The notes under the pieces: generated by a model
What the model saw: the letters and a program-made list of their open reading frames with translations, nothing else
Told to the model about the DNA's origin: nothing
The model's database searches: none
Assembly (NCBI GenBank): GCA_002482965.1
Contig: DLGZ01000002.1
Coordinates: 86,562 to 150,561 of the forward strand
Length of the DNA stretch: 64,000 nucleotides
Direction: 5' to 3'
Source of the DNA: Verrucomicrobiaceae bacterium UBA7681
Lineage (GTDB): Bacteria; Verrucomicrobiota; Verrucomicrobiia; Verrucomicrobiales; Verrucomicrobiaceae
Shown: positions 51,276-60,762 of the stretch, piece after piece
Layout of the letters: every line of letters starts with the position of its first letter
How positions within the stretch are numbered: the stretch's first letter is position 1
Translations under genes and position numbers: made by a program

Positions 51276-54200
51276 GCGACGGCAGGGATAGTGGTCACCA
51301 TCTGCTCCTTTTGCTGCTCCTTATGTGAAGGCACGAAGCGGTCAAACATCAGATAAATCACCGGCGTGGTGAAGAGAGTGAGCAACTGGCTGACGAGCAA
51401 ACCGCCAACCATCGTGAGCCCCAGCGGATGGCGCAGCTCTGAGCCCTCCCCGTTGCCAATCATGAGCGGTAGTGCGCCTAGCAAGGCCGCCAAAGTGGTC
51501 ATGAGGATCGGGCGGAAGCGCAGCAGGCAGGCCTGATAAATCGCCTCACGAGGTGGCATGTTGTGCTCACGCTCAGCCTCAATGGCGAAGTCGATCATCA
51601 TGATCGCGTTCTTCTTCACGATGCCGATCAGCAGCACGATGCCAATGATGGCCATGACGCCGAGTTCCGTATGCGTCAGTTCCAGCGCGAGCAGCGCGCC
51701 CACCGCAGCGGAAGGCAGCGTCGAAAGAATCGTCAGCGGATGGATGAAGCTCTCATAGAGAATACCGAGCACCAGATACATGACGACCACGGCGGCAAGG
51801 ATGAGCAGCAGTTGGTTATTCAGCGCACCTTGAAATGCGAGCGCCGTGCCGGCAAAAGCGCTCTCAATGCTTTCGGGCATGTTGATGTCATCTTTGATGC
51901 GCTCGATTTCCGCCACGGCAGCCCCGAGAGACGCCCCGGGTGCCAGATTGAAGGACACGGTCGCGGCAGGAAACTGATCCTGATGTGCAATGGCCAGAGT
52001 GGCCGGCTCTTCGACAATTTTAGCCATCGTGCTCAGCAGCACCTGCTGTCCACTGGTGGAAGGCACGCGCACATGTTCAAAAGCGGAGAGTCCTGCCTGA
52101 AACTCCAGATCATGCTCCAGCACCACGCGATACTGACCGCTCTGGGTAAAAATGGTCGATACAAGCCGCTGCCCAAAAGCATTGTAGAGCGCAGCATCGA
52201 TGGCGGCGACCGTCACCCCGAGGCGGCTCGCCGTTTCACGGTCGATGACCACGCGCGCCTGCAAGCCTTTGTCCAGCAAGTCGTCGGCCACATCTGCCAG
52301 CAGGGGTGACTTTCGCAGTTCCTCCACAAACTGATGAGTCCATGACTGTAACGAGTCAATGCTGGGGGACTGCAGCGTGTATTGAAACTGTGTCCGGCTC
52401 ACGCGATCCTCGATGTTCAAATCCTGCACCGGCTGCAGATACAATTGCACACCAGGCAGCAAGTTGGCCTTGTCCTGAAGACGGCGGACGACCTGCGCTG
52501 CAGACACATCCCGGTCATGCCTCGGCACGAGATTGATCAGCATGCGTCCCGTGTTGGGCGTCGTGTTCACGCCATCCACACCGATGAATGACGACACGCT
52601 TTTCACTGCCGGGTCATCCATGACCAAGCCTGAGAGCTCCTGCTGCCGCAGCCCCAGCGCCGCGAATGAAACATTTTGCGGAGCCTCCACAAAGCCCTGG
52701 ATGAGCCCAGTGTCTTGCAATGGGAAGAAGCCCTTTGAGACACTTTGATACAGCACACCGGTGGCCACCAAGGTGGCGGCAAAAACCAGCATCATCGTCG
52801 CCCCATGATTGAGCACGACACGCAGCACGCGGCCATAGAGCGCGATGATCGCATCAAAACCACGCGACACCCTCTTCGCGATCGGCCCTTCCTCGCCATG
52901 CTTCAGCAGGCGGGCGCACATCATCGGCGTCAAGGTGAGCGAGACCACCGCCGAGATCACGATGGAAATGGCCAGCGTAATGGCAAACTCTCGAAACAGC
53001 CGTCCCACCACATCCTGCATGAACAGCAGCGGAATCAGCACGGCGATCAGCGACAGGGTGAGCGAGATGATGGTGAAAGCGATCTGCCGAGCCCCTTTCA
53101 GCGCAGCCTGCATCGGCTCTTCGCCATTCTCAATGTAGCGTGCGATGTTTTCGATCATCACGATCGCGTCATCAACGACGAATCCGGTCGCGATGGTCAG
53201 CGCCATGAGCGTCAGATTGTTCAGGCTGAAACCGCACAGCCACATCACGGCAAAGGTGCCGACTAGTGAAAGCGGCACCGCGACCGCCGGAATCAATGTC
53301 GCACGCAGACTGCGCAGGAAGACAAAGATCACCGCAACCACGAGGAAGATCGAGAGCAGCAGCTCGTACTGCACATCCTCCACAGAGGAACGGATCGTGG
53401 TCGTCCGGTCGGTGAGAAGCTGCACATCCACCGCCTGCGGCAGGTTCTCCCGCAGTTTCGGGAGCAGCGCCTTGATGCGGTCGGCCACTTCAATGACGTT
53501 GGCTCCCGGCTGGCGCTGCACATTGACGATGACCGCTGGCTGCACTTTCGTCGAAGGCTTCACGTCCGCCCACGCGGCGAGGCGCATGTTCTCCGCATCG
53601 TCCACCACGTCAGCGACATCCATCACACGCACAGCCGCGCCATTGCGCCAGGCGATCACGAGATTGCGGTAGTCGTCGGCGGAGAGCAGCTGGTCGTTGG
53701 CGTCAACGGTGCTGCTGCGCGTAGCATTGTCAAAACCGCCCTTCGGCTGGTTCACATTTCCCAAGGCGATGGCATTGCGCAGATCCTCAGTGCTCAGTCC
53801 GCGTGAGGAGAGTGCCACCGGATTCGCGCGGATGCGCACCGCAGGCCGCATGCCACCACTGAGCGAGACCAGGCCCACGCCGGAAATCTGCGACAGCTTG
53901 GGCACCAGCCGTGTATCGGCGGCGTCCTGAACCTTGATCAGGGGCAGCGTCTGCGAAGTCAGCGCCAGCGAGATAATGGGAGCGTCTGCCGGATTGACCT
54001 TGTTATAAATCGGTGGATTGGGCAGATCCGTTGGCAGCAGCGTTGCGGCGGCATTGATCGCTGCCTGCACGCTCTGCTCAGCAATGTCCAGCCGCAGTCC
54101 GAGGGTGAAGCGCAGGGTGATCACGGAGGAGCCGCCGCTGCTGATCGAATACATCTGCGCGAGCCCGGGCATCTGACCAAACTGACGCTCCAAAGGGGCT

Positions 54201-54391
54201 GTGACGGAGGAGGTCATCACCTCCGGGCCTGCGCCGGGATAAAGTGTTACGACCTGGATCGTCGGATAATCCACCTGCGGCAATGCCGCCACCGGCAGCA
54301 GCCGGTAGGCCAGCGCGCCAACAAGCAAAACCGCCACCATCAGCAACGTGGTTGCGACGGGGCGCTCGATGAAGATGCGGGAGGGATTCAT
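51272..54391 (-). CDS. RND multidrug efflux permease (MdtB-like)
   Basis: 1039 residues, similar in layout to the neighbour but clearly diverged. FIERPVATTLLMVAVLLVG at the start, the proton-relay Asp-Asp in VDDAIVMIENIAR and Lys in GIVKKNAIMMIDFAI are all present. TLYPGAGPEVMTSSVTAPLERQFGQMPGL is the family's N-terminal periplasmic signature. Order in the operon is membrane-fusion protein, this permease, second permease, outer-membrane factor, the same as mdtA-mdtB-mdtC plus an OMF. The 4-nt overlap with the next gene couples translation. Confidence 0.93.
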   Translation of the reverse strand: MNPSRIFIERPVATTLLMVAVLLVGALAYRLLPVAALPQVDYPTIQVVTLYPGAGPEVMTSSVTAPLERQFGQMPGLAQMYSISSGGSSVITLRFTLGLRLDIAEQSVQAAINAAATLLPTDLPNPPIYNKVNPADAPIISLALTSQTLPLIKVQDAADTRLVPKLSQISGVGLVSLSGGMRPAVRIRANPVALSSRGLSTEDLRNAIALGNVNQPKGGFDNATRSSTVDANDQLLSADDYRNLVIAWRNGAAVRVMDVADVVDDAENMRLAAWADVKPSTKVQPAVIVNVQRQPGANVIEVADRIKALLPKLRENLPQAVDVQLLTDRTTTIRSSVEDVQYELLLSIFLVVAVIFVFLRSLRATLIPAVAVPLSLVGTFAVMWLCGFSLNNLTLMALTIATGFVVDDAIVMIENIARYIENGEEPMQAALKGARQIAFTIISLTLSLIAVLIPLLFMQDVVGRLFREFAITLAISIVISAVVSLTLTPMMCARLLKHGEEGPIAKRVSRGFDAIIALYGRVLRVVLNHGATMMLVFAATLVATGVLYQSVSKGFFPLQDTGLIQGFVEAPQNVSFAALGLRQQELSGLVMDDPAVKSVSSFIGVDGVNTTPNTGRMLINLVPRHDRDVSAAQVVRRLQDKANLLPGVQLYLQPVQDLNIEDRVSRTQFQYTLQSPSIDSLQSWTHQFVEELRKSPLLADVADDLLDKGLQARVVIDRETASRLGVTVAAIDAALYNAFGQRLVSTIFTQSGQYRVVLEHDLEFQAGLSAFEHVRVPSTSGQQVLLSTMAKIVEEPATLAIAHQDQFPAATVSFNLAPGASLGAAVAEIERIKDDINMPESIESAFAGTALAFQGALNNQLLLILAAVVVMYLVLGILYESFIHPLTILSTLPSAAVGALLALELTHTELGVMAIIGIVLLIGIVKKNAIMMIDFAIEAEREHNMPPREAIYQACLLRFRPILMTTLAALLGALPLMIGNGEGSELRHPLGLTMVGGLLVSQLLTLFTTPVIYLMFDRFVPSHKEQQKEQMVTTIPAVA

Positions 54392-54418
54392 GCGACATTC
54401 TTCATGCGGTTTCAGCCA

Positions 54419-55675
54419 TCACGACAAAGGAGCACCTTTGCCGCCCTTCCCTGTTCCTTTGGCTTTGTCGCCCTTTGAGCTTTCACCAGACTGAGGTTTG
54501 CCAGGCGTGATGACCTCAACCTTGGCCCCATCACGCAAACGATCGACGCCCTGGGTGATCACTTTGTCCCCTGGCTTCAGTCCTTCAGTGATCAGAACGC
54601 GATTTCCCTGAGTGGGGCCGGTGACCAAATCGCGCAAAATCACTGTACTGTCTTCTTCATTCAGGACATAGGCATAGGCACCTTTCGCCCCGCGCTGGAT
54701 CGCCGTTGCAGGAGCCACCGTGGCTTTCATCTTGGTGTCCACCAGCACTCGTGTAATGACAAACTGGTTAGGAAACAGCAAGCCGTCCGTATTGGGCAGC
54801 TGCGCCTTCAACCTCAATGTGCCGGAGGTGACATCAATTTGATTGTCGGTCGTCAGCAGCTTCCCGCGTCCAAGCAGCTTGTTCATCTCCTTGTCCACCG
54901 CTTCGACCGTCACCGGTTCGCTGCCGGCAAGACGCTTGCGCACCGCAGCCACACGCTCCTGAGGAATGGCGGAGATCAGGCCGATGGGATCCATCTGCGT
55001 GATGATGACAAGACCGTTCACATCCGAAGCTCGAATCATGTTGCCGGCATCCACCTGGCGCAAACCGACACGCCCTGTCAGCGGTGCAATGACCTTGGTG
55101 TAGCTGAGCTGCAGTTCCGCGCTCGCCACCGTGGCACGGTCAGAAATCAAGGCGGCTTCATATTGCCGCACCAATGAGGTCTGGGTGTCCACCTGCTGTT
55201 TGGCGATGGAGTCCTGCTTGAGCAGTTCGGTGTACCGGCCGAGGTCTTTATTCGCATTGGCCATTAATGCCTCGTCCCGGGCCATCTGTCCCCTCGCCTG
55301 ATCAAGCGTCACCTGAAATGGACGCGGGTCTATCTCCGCGAGCAGATCTCCGGCTTTGACCATCTGCCCCTCCACAAAATGCACCTTGTCCAATTGCCCG
55401 TCCACCCGGCTGCGCACCACTACCACACCCAGAGGTGTCACAGTACCAGCGAGGCTCACCCATTCTTCAAAGTCCTCCTGCTTCACCTCCTCCACCGTCA
55501 CGGCGGCCGCACCGCCACGCGCACCTCTTCCACCTGCGGCACCTCCTGCTGCTGCGGGTGCAGGCCTGTGCATCCATAGCCAGCCGCCACCAGCAAGAAC
55601 AATGAAGATGATCACAAAACATCCGGCGCGCCCTTTGGCTGACGGCGGATTGGGAGGAGGGGGGGTATCGTTCAT
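54419..55675 (-). CDS. RND periplasmic membrane-fusion protein (MdtA-like)
   Basis: 418 residues from MNDTPPPPNPP; an ATG 30 nt upstream is less likely. One N-terminal membrane helix (about residues 17-34), then a Gly/Ala-rich linker, a barrel-sandwich domain (LAGTVTPLGVVVVRSRVDGQLDKVHFVEGQMVKAGDLLAEIDP), an alpha-hairpin (about 115-185) and beta-barrel/MP domains, ending in a Lys/Gly-rich tail. The biotinyl-lipoyl-like G-x-V-x-x-V-x-F pattern is complete. It bridges the RND permeases to the outer-membrane channel. It begins the operon; a C7 run lies in its Pro codons. Confidence 0.9.
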   Translation of the reverse strand: MNDTPPPPNPPSAKGRAGCFVIIFIVLAGGGWLWMHRPAPAAAGGAAGGRGARGGAAAVTVEEVKQEDFEEWVSLAGTVTPLGVVVVRSRVDGQLDKVHFVEGQMVKAGDLLAEIDPRPFQVTLDQARGQMARDEALMANANKDLGRYTELLKQDSIAKQQVDTQTSLVRQYEAALISDRATVASAELQLSYTKVIAPLTGRVGLRQVDAGNMIRASDVNGLVIITQMDPIGLISAIPQERVAAVRKRLAGSEPVTVEAVDKEMNKLLGRGKLLTTDNQIDVTSGTLRLKAQLPNTDGLLFPNQFVITRVLVDTKMKATVAPATAIQRGAKGAYAYVLNEEDSTVILRDLVTGPTQGNRVLITEGLKPGDKVITQGVDRLRDGAKVEVITPGKPQSGESSKGDKAKGTGKGGKGAPLS

Positions 55676-55869
55676 GTCAAAATTCAGATCACGAGCATGA
55701 AACACAGTCCGTGTTCAATCGCACGCAGAACTACGAATCTGGCATGACCTTAGAAGCAGTCCAGTAACAGCAAACCGCAGAAAGAAAATGTACCGGAGAT
55801 CTGAACTACTGCACCCACGTACAACAGGCTAAAAGCCCATTAAATGTAGCGGTCACCATGAAGCTTAAA

Positions 55870-56718
55870 TCAGCCCAACTCCGAAACCGGCCTAGGTGTA
55901 AGATCCGCCACCCCTTTGGGAAACATGCGATCACGAGCAGTCAGGATTTCAGGCTCATCCGGCGTGATGAGGACCACATGCTCAAAGTGTGCAGACGGTT
56001 TGCGGTCCGTCGTAACCACTGTCCATTTATCTTCAAGTGTGCGCGTCTTCCCCGTTCCCATGTTGATCATGGGTTCAATGGCCAGGGTCATGCCGGCTTT
56101 AAGACGTGGGCGGTCGCCCTTCTTTCCGTAGTTTGGCACCTGCGGTTCTTCGTGCAATTTTCTGCCGACACCATGGCCGACAAACTCGCGCACGACCGTG
56201 TAGCCATACTGAATGACATGCTGCTCGACACTGTGGCAAAGATCTCCCAGCATCCAACCGTCGCGGGCGTATTTGACAGCATTAAGCAGCGACTCTTCTG
56301 TCGCAGCGAGAAGATGCAGCGTTTCCTTGGCCACGTTGCCAACAGGAACCGTCAGAGCATTGTCCCCTACCCAACCGTCGAAATAGACACCGACGTCAAT
56401 TTTGACAATGTCTCCGTCTTGAATCACACGCGGACCACCGATGCCATGCACGACCTCCTCATTGATGGAGATGCAGATGTTGCCCGGAAACTTGCGGTAA
56501 CCCAAAAAGGCACTGGTGGCACCACACGCCTTGATTTCAGCGGCGGCAAAACGGTCCACCTCGGCGGTGGTCACCCCAACATGCACCTGCGAGGCGGATT
56601 TGATCAGCACATCACGTGCGATCTGACAGGCCCTGCGGATGCCCTGCTGCTGCGCGCCGTGACGAATGGGGATGTTCCCAGATTTTACAAATGCCATGAC
56701 GCGCTGGATGTAACTCAC
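55870..56718 (-). CDS. map: Methionine aminopeptidase, type I
   Basis: 282 residues; removes the initiator Met from nascent proteins in the cytoplasm. The metal site is complete: Asp in VKIDVGVYFDG, Asp in VGDNALTV, His in GHGVGRKLHEEP, Glu in AIEPMI and Glu in HFEHVV. It overlaps secY by 4 nt (ATGA), so the two are translated together as the tail of the spc operon, where map is frequently placed. Unlike many genomes, adk does not lie between secY and map, and infA and rpmJ do not follow. Confidence 0.96.
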   Translation of the reverse strand: MSYIQRVMAFVKSGNIPIRHGAQQQGIRRACQIARDVLIKSASQVHVGVTTAEVDRFAAAEIKACGATSAFLGYRKFPGNICISINEEVVHGIGGPRVIQDGDIVKIDVGVYFDGWVGDNALTVPVGNVAKETLHLLAATEESLLNAVKYARDGWMLGDLCHSVEQHVIQYGYTVVREFVGHGVGRKLHEEPQVPNYGKKGDRPRLKAGMTLAIEPMINMGTGKTRTLEDKWTVVTTDRKPSAHFEHVVLITPDEPEILTARDRMFPKGVADLTPRPVSELG

Positions 56719-58217
56719 TTAAGAGCCAGTTTATACACGACACCAATCAAGACCATGATGGCGAGAGCAACCCACAGCCACACAACAGTGGTGGAGTCCA
56801 CGGCACGCGCGCCCTGCTGGATGCGGTCCACACGGCCACGAATACGGCCCTTCTTGAGGAAGCCATCATAGTGGCTCTGCAGCAAATGAGTTTCGACCTG
56901 GCGCATGACATCAAGCACGACGCCCACAAGGATCAGCAGGCTTGTCCCGCCGAAGAACTGCGCAGCCGAGCTGGAGATTTTCAACGTGCTGCTGACGATT
57001 CCCGGCATCACATAGAGACCGGTGAGGAAGATCGCCCCTGCAAAGGTCAGACGGCTCATGGTGAAGTCGAGGAAATCTGCAGTCGGCTTGCCAGGACGGA
57101 TGCCCGGAACGTAACCACCGCTCTTTTTGAGATCTTCCGAAATCTGTGTCGGCTGGAACATCGTGGCGACCCAGAAGTAGCTGAAGAAGAAAATCAGCAG
57201 TGAGGAAGCCACATAATAAACCCAGCCGCTGCTGATAAACAGCGCCATGCGCTGAATCCAGTTCACATCTTTGAAGAGCGAAGCCAGAATGGTGGAAGGG
57301 AAAAGCAGGATGGCCTGGGCGAAGATGATCGGCATGACACCGGAATAATTGATCTTCAGCGGCAGATACTGAGTCTGGCCACCATAGACCTTGCGGCCGA
57401 CAACGCGCTTGGCGTAAGTAATGGCAATGCGTCGCGTGGCCTGAGTCAAGGCGATGACACCCGCGATGACGATAATCATGAAACCCATCAGCAAGACAAG
57501 GGTAAAGGCGCTGGAAGGGCTGGCCTTGACACTGCTCACGAACGTCTGCCAGACCTGGATCAGTGCACCAGGAAGATCGGAGACAATGTTAACGCAAATG
57601 AGGATGGAAACGCCATTGCCGATGCCACGGTCCGTGATCTGCTCCCCAAGCCACATCATGAGCATGGTGCCAGCGGTGATGGTGATGACGCTGGTGAAGA
57701 CGAAAGCAACCCCATAATTGGGCACAAGCGGTCTTCCGCCCAGCTTATCGATGGCATCCTGCAAACCCGCCATCAAGTAGTTCTGCGCCGGGTCGTGGAG
57801 AGATTGGGCAAGAAGAGTGGCCTGAAAGACGCAGAGCACAATCGTGGCAATACGCGTGTATTGCGTGATCTTCTGGCGTCCACCTTCCTCACGGGCCAGC
57901 TTGCTCAGCGGAGGCCAGACGGCGGTCAGCAGCTGCAGCATGATGCTGGCGCTGATGTAGGGCATGATACCCAGGGCGAAAATAGCGCAGTTTTGCAACC
58001 CGCCACCGCTGAAAATGTTAAGCAGCGCGGCGACCTGAGAGGCACCAGAGGCATTGTCACCCGCTTTGTTTTCGATCCAGGCATTCAACACGGTAGCATC
58101 AACACCCGGAAGCGTGATGGACGTGCCGATGCGGACGATGACAATCATCGCCAGGGTGAAAAGAATGCGCGAGCGAAGTTCGGGGACTTTGAAGCTGTTG
58201 GCGAAAGCAGAGATCAT
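56715..58217 (-). CDS. secY: Preprotein translocase subunit SecY
   Basis: 500 residues, about 60 more than most bacterial SecY proteins. The usual ten helices are recognisable, starting with RILFTLAMIVIVRIGTSITLPG, the PYISASIMLQLL (helix 2), the MWLGEQITDRGIGNGVSILI motif and the cytoplasmic loop RVVGRKVYGGQTQYLPLKIN. Beyond the normal C-terminus (HYDGFLKKGRIRGR) lies an added segment of about 40 residues ending in a hydrophobic stretch (VVWLWVALAIMVLIGVVYKLA). This suggests an extra C-terminal helix. The first periplasmic loop and one loop near residues 145-170 are also long. It is followed by map. Confidence 0.96.
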   Translation of the reverse strand: MISAFANSFKVPELRSRILFTLAMIVIVRIGTSITLPGVDATVLNAWIENKAGDNASGASQVAALLNIFSGGGLQNCAIFALGIMPYISASIMLQLLTAVWPPLSKLAREEGGRQKITQYTRIATIVLCVFQATLLAQSLHDPAQNYLMAGLQDAIDKLGGRPLVPNYGVAFVFTSVITITAGTMLMMWLGEQITDRGIGNGVSILICVNIVSDLPGALIQVWQTFVSSVKASPSSAFTLVLLMGFMIIVIAGVIALTQATRRIAITYAKRVVGRKVYGGQTQYLPLKINYSGVMPIIFAQAILLFPSTILASLFKDVNWIQRMALFISSGWVYYVASSLLIFFFSYFWVATMFQPTQISEDLKKSGGYVPGIRPGKPTADFLDFTMSRLTFAGAIFLTGLYVMPGIVSSTLKISSSAAQFFGGTSLLILVGVVLDVMRQVETHLLQSHYDGFLKKGRIRGRVDRIQQGARAVDSTTVVWLWVALAIMVLIGVVYKLALK

Positions 58218-58312
58218 GAGAGAGAGGCTCTAAGCGAAGATGGGCCTGCTTCCTGACAGCGTTTGCTGCGCGGAGACCGGCCCATCAAAGAGGTTGGTTG
58301 GGTCAGAAAAAA

Positions 58313-58756
58313 TCAGGCAGCGATGGAGCCGCCGGCTTTTTCGATCTTTTCACGGGCCGCAGCGCTGACTTGCGCGCCTTGGACGGTGAGTTTGAGGGCA
58401 AGGTCGCCAGTGCCGAGAATCTTGATGAAGTCACAATTGCGGCTGACGAGCCCTGCTTCACGCAGTGCAGCTTCATTGATGACAGCTCCATCCTGGAAGG
58501 ATTCATTGAGTTTACCGACGTTCACGACTTCGAAGACGTCTTTAAACTGCTTGTTATTGAAGCCCTTCTTTGGGAGACGGCGATGCATTGGCATCTGACC
58601 ACCTTCAAAGCCTGGGCGGATGCCGCGACCTGCACGGGCCATCTGGCCTTTGTTGCCTTTACCGGAGGTTTTACCGTGACCGGAGCTTTCGCCACAGCCG
58701 ATGCGCTTGCGGCGCTTCTTGGCACCGGGGCGGGGTTTGACGTCTTGGAGTTGCAT
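58313..58756 (-). CDS. rplO: 50S ribosomal protein L15
   Basis: 147 residues. The N-terminal MQLQDVKPRPGAKKRRKRIGCG segment and the Gly-Lys-rich GHGKTSGKGNKGQMARAGRGIRPGFEGGQMPMHRRLPKKGF stretch are the L15 signature for rRNA binding; the C-terminal globular part contains VQGAQVSAAAREKIEKAGGS. It follows rpsE directly (29-nt gap); the L30 gene that normally lies between them is not present. Confidence 0.96.
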   Translation of the reverse strand: MQLQDVKPRPGAKKRRKRIGCGESSGHGKTSGKGNKGQMARAGRGIRPGFEGGQMPMHRRLPKKGFNNKQFKDVFEVVNVGKLNESFQDGAVINEAALREAGLVSRNCDFIKILGTGDLALKLTVQGAQVSAAAREKIEKAGGSIAA

Positions 58757-58785
58757 GGAAATTTAAGAGGAATGAGTTGATTCGA

Positions 58786-59388
58786 TCAGAGAGCCTTGCG
58801 CTCTTTGATTTCCTTGCCGCGTGCGCGGAGGATTTCATCGGCAGGGCGCAGCGCTGTAAGAGCGGCAAGCGTTGCACGAACGACGTTGGCGTGGTTGCTG
58901 GATCCCAGCGATTTGCCGATCACGTCTTTGACGCCTGCGGCTTCAAGCACGGCACGGGCGCCGCCACCAGCAATGATGCCGGTACCTGGCGTGGCAGGCT
59001 TGAGGAGAATGTGTCCGCCGCCGTGGGAGCCCATCACTTCATGAGGGATGGTGCTGTCCTTAAGGCAGATGGTGAACATGTTCTTGCGGGAAGCTTCGGT
59101 CGCCTTCTTGATGGCGTCAGAGACTTCGTTCGCCTTGCCAAAACCGCAGCCCACTTTGCCCTTGGCATCGCCGGAAACGACGAGTGCGCTGAAGCTGAAG
59201 CGACGACCACCTTTGACCACTTTGGCGCATCGGTTGATGTGAACGACTTTTTCGACGCCGTCCGTCTCACGCGGTGCACGATCATCACGACCACGGAAAC
59301 CACCGTAGGAAGGTGCGGGTGCTGCTGGAGCTGGTGCCACCGCTGCTGCGGCGGCTGGGGGATCGATAACTACTGTTTCTTCGGCCAT
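58786..59388 (-). CDS. rpsE: 30S ribosomal protein S5
   Basis: 200 residues. The N-terminal about 35 residues are an Ala/Pro-rich extension not part of the core. Core double-stranded-RNA binding domain: VVHINRCAKVVKGGRRFSFSALVVSGDAKGKVGCGFGKANEV, then the S5 C-terminal domain (GTGIIAGGGARAVLEAAGVKDVIGKSLGSSNHANVVRATLAAL). The GRRFSFSA region is where ram/error-prone mutations map in E. coli. It is 20 nt from rplR. Confidence 0.96.
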   Translation of the reverse strand: MAEETVVIDPPAAAAAVAPAPAAPAPSYGGFRGRDDRAPRETDGVEKVVHINRCAKVVKGGRRFSFSALVVSGDAKGKVGCGFGKANEVSDAIKKATEASRKNMFTICLKDSTIPHEVMGSHGGGHILLKPATPGTGIIAGGGARAVLEAAGVKDVIGKSLGSSNHANVVRATLAALTALRPADEILRARGKEIKERKAL

Positions 59389-59408
59389 AAAATTTGCGTG
59401 AGGCGGTT

Positions 59409-59765
59409 TTAGAATTTCAGACCCTTTTCGCGGGCGGCATCAGCAAGGGCTTTGACCTTGCCGTGATAAATGAAACCAGCGCGGTCGAAGACCACTTCGG
59501 TGATGTTTTTTGCCATGGCACGCTCCGCGAGGAGGCTGCCAATCTTGGTGGCGTTTTCGACGTTGGCCTTGCCAGCGCCGTAGCCTTTTTCCTTGGTGGA
59601 TGCCGAAACGATCGTCTTGCCGGCCGCGTCGTCGATGACCTGGGCGTAAACGTTGGTGTTCGAGAAGTAAACTGCGAGACGGGGACGCTCGGCGGTACCG
59701 CTGAGTTTGCGGCGGATGCGCTTGTGAATGCGAGCGCGAATATCTTTGCGATTGGTAAGAGCCAT
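59409..59765 (-). CDS. rplR: 50S ribosomal protein L18
   Basis: 118 residues. Binds 5S rRNA. N-terminal basic arm (RIHKRIRRKLSGTAERPRLAVYFSNTNVYAQVIDD) and the C-terminal VVFDRAGFIYHGKVKALADAAREKGLKF are typical. It lies in the usual spc-operon position, between L6 and S5. Confidence 0.97.
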   Translation of the reverse strand: MALTNRKDIRARIHKRIRRKLSGTAERPRLAVYFSNTNVYAQVIDDAAGKTIVSASTKEKGYGAGKANVENATKIGSLLAERAMAKNITEVVFDRAGFIYHGKVKALADAAREKGLKF

Positions 59766-59783
59766 GATGAGTATCTCCGGAAA

Positions 59784-60323
59784 TTATTTGACGGATTTGC
59801 CGGCTTTACGGCGGATGTGTTCGCCCACGTAACGCACGCCCTTGGCCTTGTAAGGCTCCGGCGGGTAGTAAGCACGAATATCAGCAGCGAGCTGCCCGAC
59901 CACCTGTTTGTCGATGCCTTCAATGGCGATCTTGGTATTTTCGGTGACGGTCACCTTCACTCCCTGAGGAATGGGATGCAGACGGTCATGGGACTGGCCG
60001 AGCTGAAGGTCGATGTTAGAGCCTTTGACTGTGGCACGGAAACCGACGCCATGAATCTCAAGATTGCGGGTGTAGCCCTGGCTGACACCGATGAGCATGT
60101 TCGTGATCAGACGCTGGGTGGTGCCATGAAGGGCGCGCACTTTACGGTCTTCAGTATCGCGGGTAACGTTGATGGTCTTATCATCAGAGGCGACCTTGAC
60201 GCCGAGAGGGAGGGTCCAGCCAAGTTCGCCTTTCGGGCCCTTGACCTGAACCGAGCGATCAGCACCAAGTTTGATGGTGACCTTGTCTGGAATGGAAATG
60301 ATTTGTTTGCCTACGCGTGACAT
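59784..60323 (-). CDS. rplF: 50S ribosomal protein L6
   Basis: 179 residues from MSRVGKQIISIPDKVTI; an in-frame ATG at 60401 would overlap rpsH and is rejected. Two repeats of the L6 fold; the second contains the rRNA-binding loop and the C-terminal YKAKGVRYVGEHIRRKAGKSVK, close to the family's P-Y-K-G-K-G-I-R-Y signature. It is in the standard position between S8 and L18. Confidence 0.96.
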   Translation of the reverse strand: MSRVGKQIISIPDKVTIKLGADRSVQVKGPKGELGWTLPLGVKVASDDKTINVTRDTEDRKVRALHGTTQRLITNMLIGVSQGYTRNLEIHGVGFRATVKGSNIDLQLGQSHDRLHPIPQGVKVTVTENTKIAIEGIDKQVVGQLAADIRAYYPPEPYKAKGVRYVGEHIRRKAGKSVK

Positions 60324-60345
60324 AATGGTTGTGACGGGTTGGGGG

Positions 60346-60735
60346 TTACCAGACAGTGGCGAGAAGTTCGCCGCCCACTTTGGCCTTGCGGGCCTTGGCA
60401 CCTGTCATGATGCCGCGTGGTGTGGAAAGGATGGAAATGCCCAAGCCGCCAAGAACACGAGGAATCTCGGTGCTGCCGACATACTTGCGCAGACCAGGCT
60501 TGCTGACGCGGTCGATCTTGCGAATGACGGCGGTCTTGTCCTGATACTTGAGCTTCAGCTTAAGGCGGGGATGGGTGGCGGTAGTGTCCACTTCGTAGCC
60601 CCAGATGTAGCCTTCTTCCTGCAGAATGCGGGAAAGTTCGGCCTTCAGCTTGGAGAAGGGAATGAGCACCTGCTCCTGCTGTGCTGAGCAGGCGTTGCGG
60701 ATGCGGGTAAGAAAATCTGCGATCGGGTCGGTCAT
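60346..60735 (-). CDS. rpsH: 30S ribosomal protein S8
   Basis: 129 residues. Starts MTDPIADFLTRIRNA, then LIPFSKLKAELSRILQEEGYI, and ends with the S8 signature STPRGIMTGAKARKAKVGGELLATVW. S8 binds 16S rRNA helix 21 and in E. coli represses the spc operon by binding its mRNA near L5. The S14 gene, which normally lies between L5 and S8, is absent; the gap to L5 is only 27 nt. Confidence 0.97.
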   Translation of the reverse strand: MTDPIADFLTRIRNACSAQQEQVLIPFSKLKAELSRILQEEGYIWGYEVDTTATHPRLKLKLKYQDKTAVIRKIDRVSKPGLRKYVGSTEIPRVLGGLGISILSTPRGIMTGAKARKAKVGGELLATVW

Positions 60736-60762
60736 GACGCTGAGTGTGTCCAGGTGTTGGGG

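Noticed and set aside
55706..55869. Weak hairpin after map as terminator
   Set aside because: The stem is only 4 bp and no T-tract follows.
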